Position numbers and translations under genes: made by a program. A stretch of 64,000 bases of DNA from Mya arenaria (Eukaryota > Mollusca > Bivalvia > Myida > Myidae). The notes beneath the pieces are model-generated. The model had not been told where the DNA came from. It did not search any database and worked only from the letters and a program-made list of their open reading frames with translations. Where the stretch lies: positions 20,321,945 to 20,385,944 of the forward strand of contig NC_069129.1 of the NCBI RefSeq assembly GCF_026914265.1, read 5' to 3'. Shown here piece after piece: positions 1 to 13,816 of this stretch; positions within the stretch are counted from its first letter, which is position 1; every line of letters starts with the position of its first letter.

Positions 1-435
1 CCGCCATTACCAACGGCACTGCCATAACAGTTGACTGGCTCACATGCTATCAATATAAATTGGCGAATACGGCTACGGAACAACAAACCAGTCGAGATCT
101 TACTGCATTCGTACTCTTATCAATTCGTTTTATTTTCCTTTCGCACCAAACTCAATACGGTCGGGAAAATAATTTTGAAAAAAAGTGAAATTCATTTTTT
201 ATTTTTTTTGTACTTTTCGGAAAATTAGACACGCCGGTTTTGTAAACCAATTTATATAAAAGTAGTGGCCTAACTATAATCTATAAAATAAAATGTCAAA
301 CACAAAATGCACACATAATTACAATGTCACTAGGTTGTATCGAATGTCTGTGTAACAGTGTTTCCATTCAGCACATCATCAACTAGATCTCTGTTAAAAA
401 CTGATTCATGCTGTAGACCTTTTCCCTCTGTCTCT
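1..435. other. 3' flank of TRIM-like copy A; no gene seen
   Basis: No coding region is recognised here. On the minus strand, downstream of the TRIM-like copy A stop, an AATAAA lies at about 198-203 and could serve as its polyadenylation signal. If BOP1 continues to the left, this stretch would also be BOP1 intron. Confidence 0.4.
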
Positions 436-3400
436 CTACTGAAGTTCCACCACCAGAATATTATCTTGCTTTCCCCCAACAATGAGCCTGCCAGTGTATG
501 GGCTGTACCAAGCTGCCTTTGGACAGTTGATACCATCTTCTTTTCTGACCAGTGTGGCCAGCTTCTTCTTGCCTTCCTGATCAACCTGTACCACCATGTT
601 GTTGTACCATGAACACACAAACACATGGCCGTCCTCACTCACATGTACATCACATGCTGTACTAATGTCTGGATCCTTTAGTGTAGCTACAATGCTGCCA
701 TTCATATCAATTGTAAATAGTTTGGGATCGTAATAGTTACAAATGTAGATCTTATTGCCATCTTGGTTCAAAGCAAAGTGAATCACTGTCTGCCTTCCTG
801 ATCTGTTTTCAAGTATCTTCTTGACTTGCTTGCCAGCGTGGGTGTAGATGTACAGGGCTGTTATGGAGCCCACATACAGCTGTTCTTCATGGTGCCTGAT
901 GGACACACAGTCATGGTCAACTGAGAACTTTCTTGTCATCGTGATAGTGCCAGCTGACACAGTGAGAAAGTGGACCTCATGAGTGACATCTTCAGGCCAG
1001 TTTACTGCTACAGCCACCTGATTTCCACTGATATGACATATGTCCTGGGGCTCTATAGGGACATCACACTGGGCTATTACCTTATAGTCCCTGTTCAATA
1101 CCTTAACGCTGTTGTTGCGGTCATCTGCAATAACAATCTCTCCTGATGGAAGTTCTGTTATACCAATGATAGAACAGTTTTTTGTCTCTGGCTTGATTTT
1201 CACATTGAATGTTGATTTTTTCCCAGTCTTGAAAACCCTGGAGATATGAGTCTGTTTAGAAGACTTATTTTCGGACAGCTGATGACCAATCTTTATTTCT
1301 AAGTTTTCTTGGACATTTCCCAGTATGTTAAAATCAGACAGTAGTTGTGTAATTGTGGTTTCAGGCTTGAATGTTGCAGTCAGTTCAGGTTTGGTTGACA
1401 ACTCCTGGAGCAGGCTCTTGGCCTCTGCCATCTTCTTTTCACACTTCCTGAAACCAATGTAGGAGCTTGGTTCATTGTCCTTGCACTGGGCTTGGATTGT
1501 GTCCATCAAGGCCTTCAGCTGGTCGTGTATGCTTGTGCAGGAGTCGATGTCATTCTGAAGTGTGTCATCCAGGTTAGCCAGGACACTGTTCATCTGTTCC
1601 ACTGTCTTCTTCTCCAGCTCATCTAGCAGCTGGTTCAGTTTCTTCCTAAGGTCCTTGATCTTTGTCAGCATGGACCTGCCAGAGGTCTTCAAGGAGCATT
1701 GGTTCTTCTTTCTGACCTCTCTTACCTGATTCAGACTTGTTGTTACCTTAGCAACCTTAGATGGAAGCTGCTTGAAGTAAGCCATCGTGTGTATGCCCTT
1801 GGCCAGGTCCGAGATCAAATTGATGCTTCTGCACATCCTGTTGTAGAGAGAATGAAATAAAGAAAATTAGTGACGAGAGGACATATCATAGAATCAAAAA
1901 TGAAGTTATAAGTGTGAACAGTCTTTGATTTCTGTGAAAAGATAAACAAGTTAATCCAAATATTTATCAACAGGCCATTGATTGAACTATAGTCTATACC
2001 TTATTATGTGTGTGCAAGTGTTTTTTGTCTAAGAATATGTTTTTGTTGTCTCTTTGTTTTTCCATGATATGGCCTTGGTGCCTTTCAACTTTTCTAAAGG
2101 CCACGCCAAATTGATATTTCGTTACACAGATATACAACACCTTTTTGGTATAGTTTATGCCTCTGAAGTTGCAAATAGTAATCGGACTGTCCATCCAATG
2201 TCCCAGTGGTTTCCGATCAATAACTGAATTATGCTTAGGCCTAGAGACATACACCTTGATATGTAATGACCAGTAGATGATTTTTTGGTCAATTGGTCAA
2301 TGGTCAAGGTAGTGGTGACATCAAGCTGTAAATTATTTTCCAATAAATAACTGGGGAAGGCTGTTGCCCATATACCTCAAACCTGGTTGGCAGGTTGGTA
2401 ACGAGCCGCAGATGCACACTATTGATTTTAAAGGTCATGAGTTAAAGGTCAAGATCTTGCAGACCTGAAGCTGAAAATCTGTTTTTGATAAAGATCCGAA
2501 GAAACTAAGACCCAGTATTCAAAATATTGGTGGGTAGGTTGGAAAACAGCAGCATATTAACCATATTGATTTTGATGTCAGTTAGACAAAAGTCAAGGTT
2601 GTGATGACCTCAAGCTGAAAATCAATTTGCAGCACATATACCTCAAACTTGGTACACAGGTTGGTAATGACCAGCAGATCAGTGATATTTATTTTGAGGT
2701 CGGTAGGTGAAAGGTAAGGTTAAGGTGACCTCAAGCTTAAAATCTGTTCTTCATCAATAACTGAAGAACTCGAACTTGTCATTTCCTTGAACATACATTG
2801 CTCTTGTTACAGATCAATATTTCCATTACTTTATAAGAAGGTAGGGTAGGTCATCATGCATATGTGTTACATAATCAAGGCTATCTGTCCATATGCAGTC
2901 TCAAAAGTCGGTCCTACTGGGTCTATCTGGAGCATATGTCACATATTATCATGTGACATCTCTTGTTTATATTTTCTTGCGAACTAAACTGTTTTTCACA
3001 AAAGAACTTTATATATTTTTATAAAAAGCAAATCCATGATGCATCAAAAGCAATAACATGTAATAATATTATTGATCACAAGCTATACCTTGGTTGCTGC
3101 TTGCAGTTTATTTAGCCATCACATATTTTTATGTATTACACATGTGTAATTTAACACTTTTTTAGTCAGAAAATGTTTTACTCCGCATGTTTGTAAACAA
3201 ATTAATTGGCAAAAATAATTGCTTAAATTTGCAATATTCTAGCAAGTCATGCCTTAAATTCTCATTTTGTATTTATGATAGGGGTTTATTTGAGAACAAT
3301 ATTACATTTTCTGTACTTGCTTTGTATAAACAGGAAATGATGTCATAAACATATAACACATTATGATGTTATTTTACCAGATATGAGAATCAGATTTTGT

Positions 3401-4615
3401 TTAAGTATATTGTTTTTGTTATTCTTACTGGATATCGTTTTATTGTGTATTAACATAATTTAAACGATCAGATTTTTTCTGTGGTTTCTGTGTATCATTC
3501 CGGGTACAACATTTCTGGAATGCATGTAGCGAGGGAAATGGCGTTGCTTTGTTGTATTTGGCTCATGATCACTAGAACAGGTGAAATAGGTAGGTTGATC
3601 TTGCTATTTTCTACTGGAAAAGCATGTGATATAAAGAATCTGACACTCATCATCATATCATACATAATTTTATTCAACTCATCCATGAATTGTGTTAGTT
3701 AGTTTGCCAAAGGCTCGCTTTCTAACATTTATTTCCTGAACTCTTTGAGTTCAATTGTGTATCATATGGCGTCTATTTATGTCACTTCTGACAGACTGAA
3801 ACAGTTGTATAAGATGAATTATCTTTGTGGTATTTCCTTTATATCACACTTACAACTGTTAATTAAGTTATAATGATTCAAGGTTATCATTCTTAATGCT
3901 CAAATATGGAAAACTATATTTATATTCTTATTTCACCTGCTTATTGCTTTTTCACCTGCTTATTGCTTTTCATTTTGATCACAATCTATATATCTGTGGA
4001 CCTAGTTAGAGCTCATTTTGATTAGATTTGGTTGTTAGTGAGGACCTGTTTAAGATTTAATTTGATTTATGACTTCTACAACAATCATAAACAATGAAAA
4101 TAAAACAAGATTAGACTCATTACAAAGGTTTTTAACAATCAGTTATGTTTAAGGAAGTAACAACTTGCTTTTCTCTTAATCTTGGCCACATAAATCCTAT
4201 AATTATCAAAGATTTAATAACTTGTTACCAATATTACTTTGTCTGACTTCTTGAATCATATTAAGTAAATCACAAACCTGTGATTCAAGGTCACACAGAG
4301 TTGGCAGCACATCTCAGCGTGGTCCTCACACATAAGTTCAATGACCTTACTAGAGTGAAGGTCACATGAAATGAAGGTGTCGCCCCGCCCTCCCCATTTG
4401 TCCACATCCTCATAGCCCAACACAATATGCTTTTTCAGGATTTTGGAGTGAAATGTCAGGCATTGGTCACAGTAGTACTTTGAGCAATCCCTACAGAAAT
4501 ACTTGGCTTCAGTATTTAGCTTGTCTTCTTGACACGGAGAGCAGACAAAGTCATGGATCAAATCAGATGCCATTGACATTGAGCCTTTCAAGGACCCAGT
4601 GAGCTTTGAAGCCAT
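436..4615 (-). CDS. RING-less TRIM-like protein, copy A (B-box, coiled coil, NHL-like propeller)
   Basis: Two coding exons, 4278-4615 and 436-1837, join to 580 codons including stop (338+1402 nt). The start is the ATG at 4615 (MASKLTGS), which is also the start in copy B. The donor is CAG|GTTTGTG and the acceptor CAACAG|GATG; an AGG codon spans the junction. Exon 1 carries two zinc B-boxes: roughly residues 23-63 (CSPC, FCRDC, YYCDQC, then histidines) and 80-113 (CDLH, CEDH, CCQLC, H). There is no RING. Residues about 169-258 form a charged coiled coil. The C-terminal 250 residues carry beta-propeller-like repeats ending in IVGGKQDNILVVELQ. Proteins of this architecture are expanded in bivalves; without a RING, ligase activity is not implied, and the role is unknown. 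The gene is antisense to BOP1 and probably nested in a BOP1 intron. It is a close paralogue of the gene at 17920-27091. Confidence 0.85.
2150..2965 (-). repeat. Tandem-core (pearl/HINE-like) element in TRIM copy A intron
   Basis: About 150-bp units repeat here, each with a version of 'aaggtcaaggt...tgacctcaagctgaaaat' and 'aacttggtaggcaggttggtaa'. They end near 2965 in a hairpin (gtcacatattatcatgtgac) followed by ctcttgttt. The same element sits at the matching place in copy B (19600-20620), so it predates the duplication. Element class is inferred from tandem core plus hairpin end. Confidence 0.6.
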
Positions 4616-5595
4616 TTTAAACCAGAAAGTTTGAGTATTCCATGCAATATTTCTGTTAAATGTCACAACTTTAAGCAAGATTTCAGTATTGAAGCTTTTG
4701 CGTCAACAAATCTTAACAAGGAAGTAAAATGCATTCGTTGATATCTGATAGCTGTGAATAATCACATTGAAGGAGAGTCATTTTATAATGCATGTTTATC
4801 ATCATAAATTTTAACCTAACCAAAGGTGCAGAGATATGAATATTTTTATTCAAACAGGCTATTATCTGCAAATAAAAATATTAGCTATCATCAAAATCAA
4901 CATGTTCTTTTGACTCTACCGATTCTAACTAAATATCCAGAAAGAGGCATAGAATGCTATTTGAAGCAGAGATTAAATAAACAATATATATAACTCTTTA
5001 CATAGTTATATAGATAAGAAGGTATCCAACAATGTTTTCGCTGAAATGTTCAAGTAATAACCACATAACATAACTAATTCCTTGAAAGGTGAAAATGAAT
5101 GAAATGTTAATTTAGTTATAAAAATTTCCATCTTTGTTCTAAAGGGCCTCCTAGGATCCCCTGTATCCTTTTTGTACTTTCAGAAATAATGTACAATACA
5201 ATGAATACATGCATATTTTGGTACCAATCTTTTGATTTTTTTTATTTTTTTTTAGATTTGTTTAAATAAGGAAAATAAAAAAATAAAAAGCCTACCTACC
5301 CTACCTGTTTTTGAAACGAATGTAACCCTAACCAAATCATTTTATTTTTTTGCTTGAGCGACCTTCATACATGTAGTATATTATGATGCCTGGCCCCTGG
5401 AACTTATATTTGACAGGAAGTCCCCCAAAAGATACCAAACATACACCTGAACAAATACAAACTTATACACTACTGTTCGGCTATTGTAATCATTATTTTT
5501 GTTTTGATACTATTCTTTTGGTAGCATTTCATAAATAATACATTCATAACAGTATTTTTGAATTATCTGAATGTGTATCTAATTCTGTGTTTCAG
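4616..5595. other. Intergenic/intronic interval between TRIM copy A start and next BOP1 exon
   Basis: No coding sequence seen. 4616-5120 is recognisably homologous to about 27092-28360 downstream of copy B (shared blocks such as 'ttcaagtaataac' and 'attcaaacaggc'). 5240-5350 holds an A/T tract plus 'cctacctaccctacctgttttt', related to the inverted arms flanking the element at 41977-43265. This interval probably contains the TRIM-like promoter and is BOP1 intron on the other strand. Confidence 0.5.
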
Positions 5596-8500
5596 TCGTG
5601 GGTAGACTGGTTTTCCAGTGAAGTGATGATTCACCCCCTTTCAAACCAACCCGAACACAAGAGGAGCTTTATACCCTCCAAATGGGAAAAACTCAAGGTT
5701 GGTAATTCTTATTTGGTACTCAGGAAGTATCTTGGTCATGGGTTGACTTATTTTTCAATGAAATGATAAATTATCTCTGATCCAACTGCCAGCAACACAG
5801 GAGTTTCATACTCTCCAATTCATAGAAAATCAGGGTAGGTAGTTCTAAATGAGATTCATTTCTCAAAAAATAAAAGAAGTTGAAATAAAAAGGTTGAACT
5901 GGAGGAAGCCTACAAGTATGATGAGAAAGCAATACCTGGGAGTATTATTCTTTTCAGTGACATAATATTGAACATTCTCTTTTACAGGTGGGTCAGATGG
6001 TGCATGCCCTGAAGATGGGCTGGATGAAACCTAGCAAGCCAGATGATGAAAAAGATGAGGAGGAGGATGACGAGCCAAATTTCTACATGATCTGGAATGA
6101 TGACGATGACGTGAGTCGAGATTACACAATAATTCTTTTGTAGATTGAGGAAAATCATTTTCAGCTTATCTGATTTTCAAGAAGTATGATAGCCTTAATA
6201 TTGTCTTAGCGAATTACTCAGAATCCGTTGAAGATATTCTGATGACACTTGGAACACATGTTTCCACTGATATTTCCCACATGCAAAACACTGCTGACTT
6301 TAATAGTTGTTGAGTTAACCCTTTTTATGGTAAAAGACAGACAAGCATTATTCTTATCTCTTGAGTTCTCTTGTTATAGATTTGCATTCTGGTAGATTTC
6401 TTTCTTTAAATGAATATTTATTTCATGGTTCTCTTTAAACCCTTCAAAGTAGTTCGTAAATGTTTGATGACATAGTTTTAATACCTTAAACAAAAAGGAA
6501 GATATTTAAATCATTTTCGTTTACAGTCTGAGATGAACAAGCGATACCGCCAGCATATCCCGGCGCCAAAGACATCACTGCCTGGGCACGCAGAGAGCTA
6601 CAATCCTCCACCAGAGTACCTCCTCACTAAAGAAGAGGTTTGTTATGGCTTTAAAGAGCACATGCTTCAGTAAGGTTGCACTATATATATGTAACCAAAA
6701 AACTGTTCGAAATAAATGTTTTAAACTACAATTTCTCATTATTTAGTTTTTAGTTTTAAATGGGGAACGGGCAAAAGCAAGCATACTTTGTCCCATATAA
6801 CTATTACCTTAAATAAAAATGTTGAACATTTATTACATGTATACACGTGTATCTAAGTGCAATTACAAGTACAATAATTTCTGTTAAAAGGTAATGAATG
6901 TACTGTCATGCAAAATCTGTTGCAACATAGATTCACAGGGAAGATGGGATTGTTTTCACAGGAATGAGGGGGTTGTTTTGGCATTCTAGTATGTTATCTA
7001 AATTATCTATATCTTTTTTTCAGTGACCTTTTCCAGAAACAAATATGTGTGCGCCTGACAGGTGACACATCCGATTGGTGTAATTTTAGTAACTTTTACT
7101 CTAACGATATTTATACTTTCATTATACTTTCAGGAAGAGCGTTGGAAAGACAAAGACCCAGAGGATAGAAGAGTCAACTTCATACCCAAGAAGTTTTCCA
7201 ACCTACGCACTGTTCCTGGTTACTCCACATTTATACAGGAGAGGTTTGAGCGATGCCTGGATCTGTACCTGTGTCCAAGACAGAGGAAAATGAGGGCAAG
7301 TGCCATAGAGAGATAGTGGGTTTTCTGTAAACTAATCTCCAGGGATTGATCTTAAATCTTAGTGGCCAGAATTTCCTTGTGAAAATGGTTTTAGAAATTT
7401 ATAAGACATACCCAATAAAAACAAATTGCTAATACCAAAACACATATTTATGTCTCTTATGATTTACCATATTGTAAACGTTTTCTAATATTTTTGCAGA
7501 TGAATGTTGATCCAGAAGATTTGATACCCAAACTGCCCAAACCCAAAGACCTTCAGCCTTTCCCTACCACACAGTCATTGGTAAGTTTATCAATTTCTAT
7601 GCCCACAAAGGGAGTCATATAGTAGTCACAGTAATTATGTCTCCTCCATTCATAAGGAGACATATTGTTTTTGCCCTAACCGTCAGTCAGTCCGTCAGTC
7701 AGTCTGTACGTCACACTTTGTTTTCTTCTCAATAACTATAGAACGCTTAGACCCAGGAAATTCATACTTGGTATGCTAGTTGGTCATAATGAGTAGATGA
7801 CCCCTATTGATTTTGGGGTCACTAGGTCAAAGGTCAAGGTCGCCGTGACCTTGAGGTGAAGAAACGGTTTCCACTCAATAACTAAAGAACGCTTGCACCC
7901 AGGAACTTCATACTTGGTATGCAAGTTGGTCATGACTAGTAGATGACCGCTATTGATTTTGTGATCAGTCCGTTAGTCAGTCAGTCAGTCCGTCAGTCCG
8001 TACGTCACACTTTGTTTCCGCTCAATGAATAAAAAACACTTGCACCAAGGAACTTCATACTTTGTATGCTAGTCGGTCATGACTAATAGATGACCCCTAT
8101 CGATTTTGAGATCAGTAGGTCCAAGGTCAAGGCTGCCGTGACCTTGAGGTGAAGAAACGGTTACCGCTCAGTAACTAAAGAACACTTGCACCCAAGAACT
8201 TAATACTTGGTATGCAATTTGGTCATGTAGATGATCCTTAATGATTTTGTGATCAGTAGGTCAAAGTTCAAGGTCACAATGACCTTTAGCTGAAAAATGG
8301 TTTCCGATCAATAATTGAATAACGCTTGCGCCCAGTAACTTCATACTATGCAATGGTTAATTTTACCATGCCAACAAGGCCAATTAGGGTCATTTGCCAC
8401 ATTCCTGTGATAGCTCCTGATCATTTTTTCCTGAAACAAAAGTCTAAATAAACCATAAAAAATGAATATATTGTCAGGCTTATATGAATGGTAAGTCAAA

Positions 8501-11500
8501 ATACAAAAAAAAAAAAAATGAAGCTAACAGAAACTAAGTTTCAGTCTTATCTTGACAAAACATATGCAAGGGTCATACACGGGCATGGTTCATTTCAGGC
8601 AGCGAGATTTTGGGTGGATATGAACCTGACAAACGTACAAACATGGTATATCTAATCCAAGAATTTACAAATGTCTAAGTATGTTGTGTGACTGTTGACC
8701 CAAACAGTCAGCAAGATATTATGATAAATAAAAAAGGAGCATATTCTCGTTATGTTTCCATATTTTGTCCACATAAGAGTTACCAGGGTCACCAATGATA
8801 TGATCTTTTATGTGCCGCAGACCCCAGAATTTTGGTACGATGTTAAACGTAAAGCAATTAGTAAAGAATGTTTACTTCTGTCCCACAGATCTACAAGGGA
8901 CACACAGGCATGGTACGTTGTGTGACAGTTGACCCTAGCGGTCAATGGATAGCGAGCGGTGGAGACGATGGAACTGTTAGGGTTTGGGAAGTTTCAACAG
9001 CCCGGTGCTTGAAGACGACGCTTGTCCATGGAGGAGGGAAAGTCAAGTGTATAGCATGGAATCCAAACCCTGCTGTATGCCTGGTTGCTGTTGTGAGGTT
9101 AGTCATTCAACAATTTATTTCAGAATGTATACAAGTCCATGGATTTGTTGTCTCAAATGTCATAGAAGTCCATTTTTCAGTTATGCTTATAGTCGCCAGA
9201 CATTCAGTATATTTGTGTTTACATTTGCGAAACACAGTTGTTTTAATCATTCAACTTAAGGCTCATATGATAAGTTATGAAGGATAAACCAGTGGCTTTA
9301 GAAATTTTGTTTGCTCTTTGAGTTTTATACAAACCATAAAAGAAATGCATAAGGGCTGTCATAACATGTTTATATTGAAATTTTCTTTAACCAGCGACCG
9401 AAGCGTAATGCTGCTGAATCCCGGAGTCGGAGATAAACTCCAGCTGTCCAATACAGACACCATGCTGGAACAGACACAGCCTGTTGACAACCAAGGTACG
9501 TAAAGCAGTAAGGTTGCGATATTATAGAGTTGGAACCTGTAAGTGTTCGATATTTTCACTACTAGAAAATCTGGGTTATGCCCCTTTTTAGTTTGTCAGT
9601 TTTTTTGTCAAAAGAAGTTTTGGTATTGTAAATGCCGATGTGTCATTGTAATAGGTTTTAGCTTCATAATTTTGATCATCAACTTGAACTTCAATTAACA
9701 ATATGATGTTTTTAAAAAAAGAAAAAGATTTTTCAAATACACTCCATTGACTGACCAAGGAAATATTTTAGATAAAACTGCCATTGGCCATGTAAAATTT
9801 TTGAAATTTGCCATTGACCGACCATAGAAATATTTTTAGAAAACAGCCTTGACTATTGAAATATTTCTTTTACAGATGCCAAGGTTCCTGTTGCATGGAA
9901 CGTGTGTGAAGGGAAAGAGTTTGAAGCAGGCTTTCGACTGAATCTCTCACACGGACATGTAAGTCTGTTCATCTGTTGACGTAGTAAAAAATGAAAGTAA
10001 ATTTGTATTTATTTTGCTTTGCCCAGTGATTAGGGTACTCACTTACACCAATTTTAGGGTGGGAGTGGTCTAGCCGAAAAGTTAATTGTTTCTCACCTGA
10101 TAAGATGTGGTTCAAGTCTCATCAGGAATTTTGTTAATGGCCTTTCAAAACTAGTACTGGTTTCTGCCCAGGAAATCGACTAAAGCTAGATTCTATAAGC
10201 TTTCAGCCCAAAAATAATCAGTATAAACATAGCATGGGTGCTTGTGAGTTTGGTTATTGGCATCCATGTCAGACAAATAAGTTTGCTCAAAATGCTCTGG
10301 TCACTGCAGCAAAAGAAGACCTCACTCCCACGTACCACTGTTCTTAAAAGCTATTGAGAAAACAAACTTTGGCAATAAAATATTTGCAGCATTTTGTGAG
10401 ATATTGCATTCACTTTGTAGAATATTAACTATGTGTTGTCTTATTTTCCAGGACGTCTCCCAGGTGACATGGCATTCCAAGGGAGACTACTTCGCCACGG
10501 TAATGCCCCAAGGACAATCGCGATCAGTGCTTATACACCAGTTGTCACGGAAACGCTCACAAAACCCGTTCTCCAAGTCCAAGGGCATTGTACAGTGTGT
10601 GAGATTCCATCCACTGAGACCTTTCCTGTTTGTTGCAGTAAGCTGTTTTACTATTACTAGCTTTGATGTTTGCGTTAAACAACATACAGTAAAATGCTCA
10701 ATATGGTATCTTTTTTATCTGTATTTAAACTACCTCTATGATATATGTAATGTGTTTAGCATTGAAATAGTTGTGTATATACGCTTGGGTCTTGGTCATT
10801 CCACTATCTATACCATGTGTAAAGATGAAAGGGCTAGTCCATGTACCCTACTTTGAACATGATTTTCCCATACTGGAACAGACCTCAGGATATTTTTCTG
10901 GATTGACAATTATCAGTTGTTAGAACCCCTGATAGTGCAAAAACATTTTCTTTGGCCAGGACTAAAAAGTTGACTTAAGTTATTTAACTTGGTACACACG
11001 TCGCCAGGGACAATATGCATTTGTTAAGTAATTCCCATAACTCCTATATGTTATTGTCAAATTATGCCCAATACGAGCTCCTTTGTTAGTCTAAGAGTTT
11101 GAATATTTGTTTGAATACTGTTAAAATCATTACTATCGACTTTCCAGACACAGAGGTTTGTGAGAGTTTACAATCTGCTGAAACAAGAGCTGAGCAAGAA
11201 GCTGATGACCAACTGCAAGTGGGTGTCCAGTCTTGCAGTGCACCCTGAAGGTAGGCTAGCTTGACCATTAACAAAAATCTACTTATTAGAATAGTGAGTT
11301 GTTTCCAAAGGGACAAAATGTAATTTAATACATTGAGCTGTATACAGCAGTTAGTCATTTTGTACATTATGTAAAAGTTATTTACACTTATTAACACTAA
11401 AACTTATTTCACTTTGTAGATGGTGGCATTTTCATATACCTTTCTTAAACAAACAGAAATTGACCTAGATATGTAGACTTATTTCTTAATTTAGTTTTAA

Positions 11501-12760
11501 GTTTTTTTTCTTGTTTTAGGTGATAATCTGTTAATTGGCAGCTATGATAGCAGGTTGAGCTGGTTTGACCTGGACCTTTCCACCAAACCGTACCAGACTC
11601 TCAAGTAAGTTTTAAAAAGTTAAAAAATCTTGTAGAAATTTAATAATATAGTCTTGAAAAACTTCAAGGTGTACCAAAGAGGTGGAGCCTGGTGACAAAC
11701 ACCGGGCTGTTGACATATTCGAATCTTCACTTACCATTGCTTAATACAATGTCATAATGGTCAGTCAGTTCATTTAAAAGAAACACCAGGTTCTCTACAG
11801 AAACAGACAATATCTACAGAAACAGACAATATAAATATTAAGTATTAACCGCCAACGTGTTGGCTGTTTTCCAATTGCTTTTCCACTGCACTGGACTTAT
11901 AGTCACTAAAGTCTTAAGACTGAGTATTTAAAGAGACTCAGAATCAGAAAAGCAAAATTTTAACTTGGCTGTATAAATGCTATTGCTATACCAAAAATGT
12001 AAAAGGGTGTTGTATCTGTCACAAATAACCTGTTCTACAATAAACAGACATAACAAATATGTGTATTTTTATAACCTCAAATGGCTTAGAAAGAAGGTTT
12101 ACAAAGTAAATTGAATAAACTTAGGTAACACTAAAAGGTCTTTCGTCCTGTGTGTTACCATAGTGGCAACACATATTTTCCTCCATCAGCAATAACTGCT
12201 CCATTATGCACATGTCTATTGTAATTTCTTTGATCTGTAGACACCACAAGAAAGCGATCCGTCAAGTATGTTATCACCGTCGTTACCCATTGTTTGCCTC
12301 TGTCAGCGATGACTGCTCCATCATTGTGTGTCACGGAATGGTCTACAAGTAAGTTTTTTCTACATATTGTTTGTCTTTTTTATGCTGATATTTCTTCACA
12401 GTTGATGCAAGACGGCTGTATAAAGGAATGATGTTACATACATTGACATTTTTGTATGTAGTATTCTCGATTGCCGAAATACTGCCATGAACAAATAATA
12501 CAAATATACAAACATGCTACATCTCCAGTTTTAGTAATATATTATTTGTAATAATATATACCTACTTTCATTTCTTTGGACTTCAAAATATATTCTGTCT
12601 TTGCAGTGATATGCTACAAAACCCATTGATTGTACCAGTGAAGGTCTTACGAGGACACACGCCAGAAAAAGACGTTGGCATCCTAGACTGTGTGTTCCAC
12701 CCGACACAACCCTGGATTTTCTCTGCAGGGGCAGACTCAACCATTAGACTGTTTACTTGA
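5596..12760 (+). CDS. BOP1: BOP1, ribosome biogenesis WD40 protein (C-terminal 535 residues; 5' exons outside window)
   Basis: BOP1 (yeast Erb1) works with PES1 and WDR12 in the nucleolus in 27S pre-rRNA processing and 60S assembly. Thirteen exons stay in phase: 5596-5697, 5988-6110, 6527-6637, 7134-7295, 7500-7580, 8889-9097, 9395-9495, 9876-9958, 10452-10637, 11148-11250, 11520-11604, 12241-12348 and 12607-12760, giving 1608 nt including the TGA. Family landmarks are [42 protein letters not shown] and [20 protein letters not shown], then WD repeats from [17 protein letters not shown] to the terminal [10 protein letters not shown]. An acidic insert ([10 protein letters not shown]) follows MGWMKP. 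The first exon here starts in the middle of the family's N-terminal domain, so upstream exons are missing. Intron 4 appears to be GC-AG (AGG|GCAAGT at 7295). No frame disruption is seen, so this is presumably the functional copy. Confidence 0.93.
7640..8425 (+). repeat. Tandem-core repeat element in BOP1 intron 5
   Basis: It begins with a (c)agtcagtccgtcagt microsatellite and runs through about 3-4 units of roughly 155-250 bp containing 'aggtcaaggtcgccgtgacctt' variants and 'aacttcatacttggtatgc'. It ends near 'gccacattcctgtgatagctcctg'. The microsatellite next to the core plus tandem core is the layout of bivalve pearl/HINE-like elements. The core resembles those at 2150 and 19600. Confidence 0.6.
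10010..10330 (+). repeat. Degenerate tRNA-derived SINE-like sequence in BOP1 intron
   Basis: A-box-like 'gtggtctagccg' and B-box-like 'ggttcaagtctc' are spaced as in a tRNA-derived SINE head, followed by 'actggtttctgcccaggaaa', a tail motif that recurs in weaker form near 15750. No clear target duplication or oligo-A end is seen. Confidence 0.35.
12151..12222 (+). pseudogene. Decayed duplicate of a BOP1 exon
   Basis: This intronic stretch aligns without large gaps to the following exon (12266-12337). Compare 'catcagcaataactgctccat' with 'tgtcagcgatgactgctccat', and 'tgtgttacca' with 'tatgttatca'. It lacks a usable reading frame and clear splice sites. It looks like a small tandem duplication of the exon now decaying. 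Confidence 0.5.
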
Positions 12761-13104
12761 GATTGGCTGTTTTACTGTGTTATATAATATGAACTGTTAT
12801 TTTACCGGTAAATTTTTGCTGGGATGAAGATGAAAATTGTGTTCAGATGCTCTCGGTTGGTTCATTTTGTAAATAGAAAATATGAACTGTTGTCGTTTTG
12901 AACTCTCGAGGGATAAAATGGTGAATATTGCGGATGTTTTATCCTTGTTAGTTATGTGCGTTATATAGAGTACTGTAATTGTTTTGAACTCTTATGCTTC
13001 TAAACAAAACAGTTTCAGAATTAAATGATGAAAAAGTACAGAATAATCAGATTTGTACATTAACGACCAGGTTGATAAATTCATTCTGTGTAAATTTGGT
13101 TTGT

Positions 13105-13110
13105 AATAAA
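13105..13110 (+). promoter_or_regulatory. Candidate BOP1 polyadenylation signal
   Basis: An AATAAA lies about 345 nt after the BOP1 stop, in 'tttgtaataaattgtaag'. A second AATAAA is near 13285. Neither can be chosen without transcript data. Confidence 0.4.
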
Positions 13111-13816
13111 TTGTAAGATGCCATTTTGCACAACCAAGAGAATCAAGACGTCCTTTTATCAGCAATTAATAGTATACCTTTACTTTGCTGGAACCCTAGA
13201 CGACTTGAGAATCAAGGCGTCACTTTCATCAGCATTCAACCTGTTCTTGTTACAATGACGTACATGTAATAGCTACGCTCCAAGTAATAAACATTTCATT
13301 TGTGAAACAGGTCTTGTACTATATATTGATGAAGACTTGAACAATATATATGGTCCTGGTTGCATCAGCAATAACAAGAGCACTGCGGAGAACTACTTTG
13401 TGTGATTTAAGCCGAACAAGGGCATGACTCGACAATTAGCATATCCAGAGTTTTTGGCTTTCTGCCCATAGGACAATATATTGTCACTAGTCAATACATT
13501 ATCACTGGTAAAATGTGAAAATGGTTTCATAATTTTGTAATGAGTTTTGAGTCATAGCCAGTGTTAACGTTCTAGCACAACCATGTTAACAATTTGGGTT
13601 AAAACCAGCTTTGTTTTGCCAGTCAGAATAAGGTGCTATTTGTATTGCTCCTCGAAGAATCCATGTTTTTGTCCACTCATCCATTTCAATTTTATGCCTG
13701 CATTAAATTTTTTGGGCTAACTGCAGTATTTTGAAATAAGTTGACACGTGAAAGGTTAATATCCAGAACTCCTAGTTTGCTAAAAGGATTTCTAACTGCT
13801 AAATTTAAACATTCAG

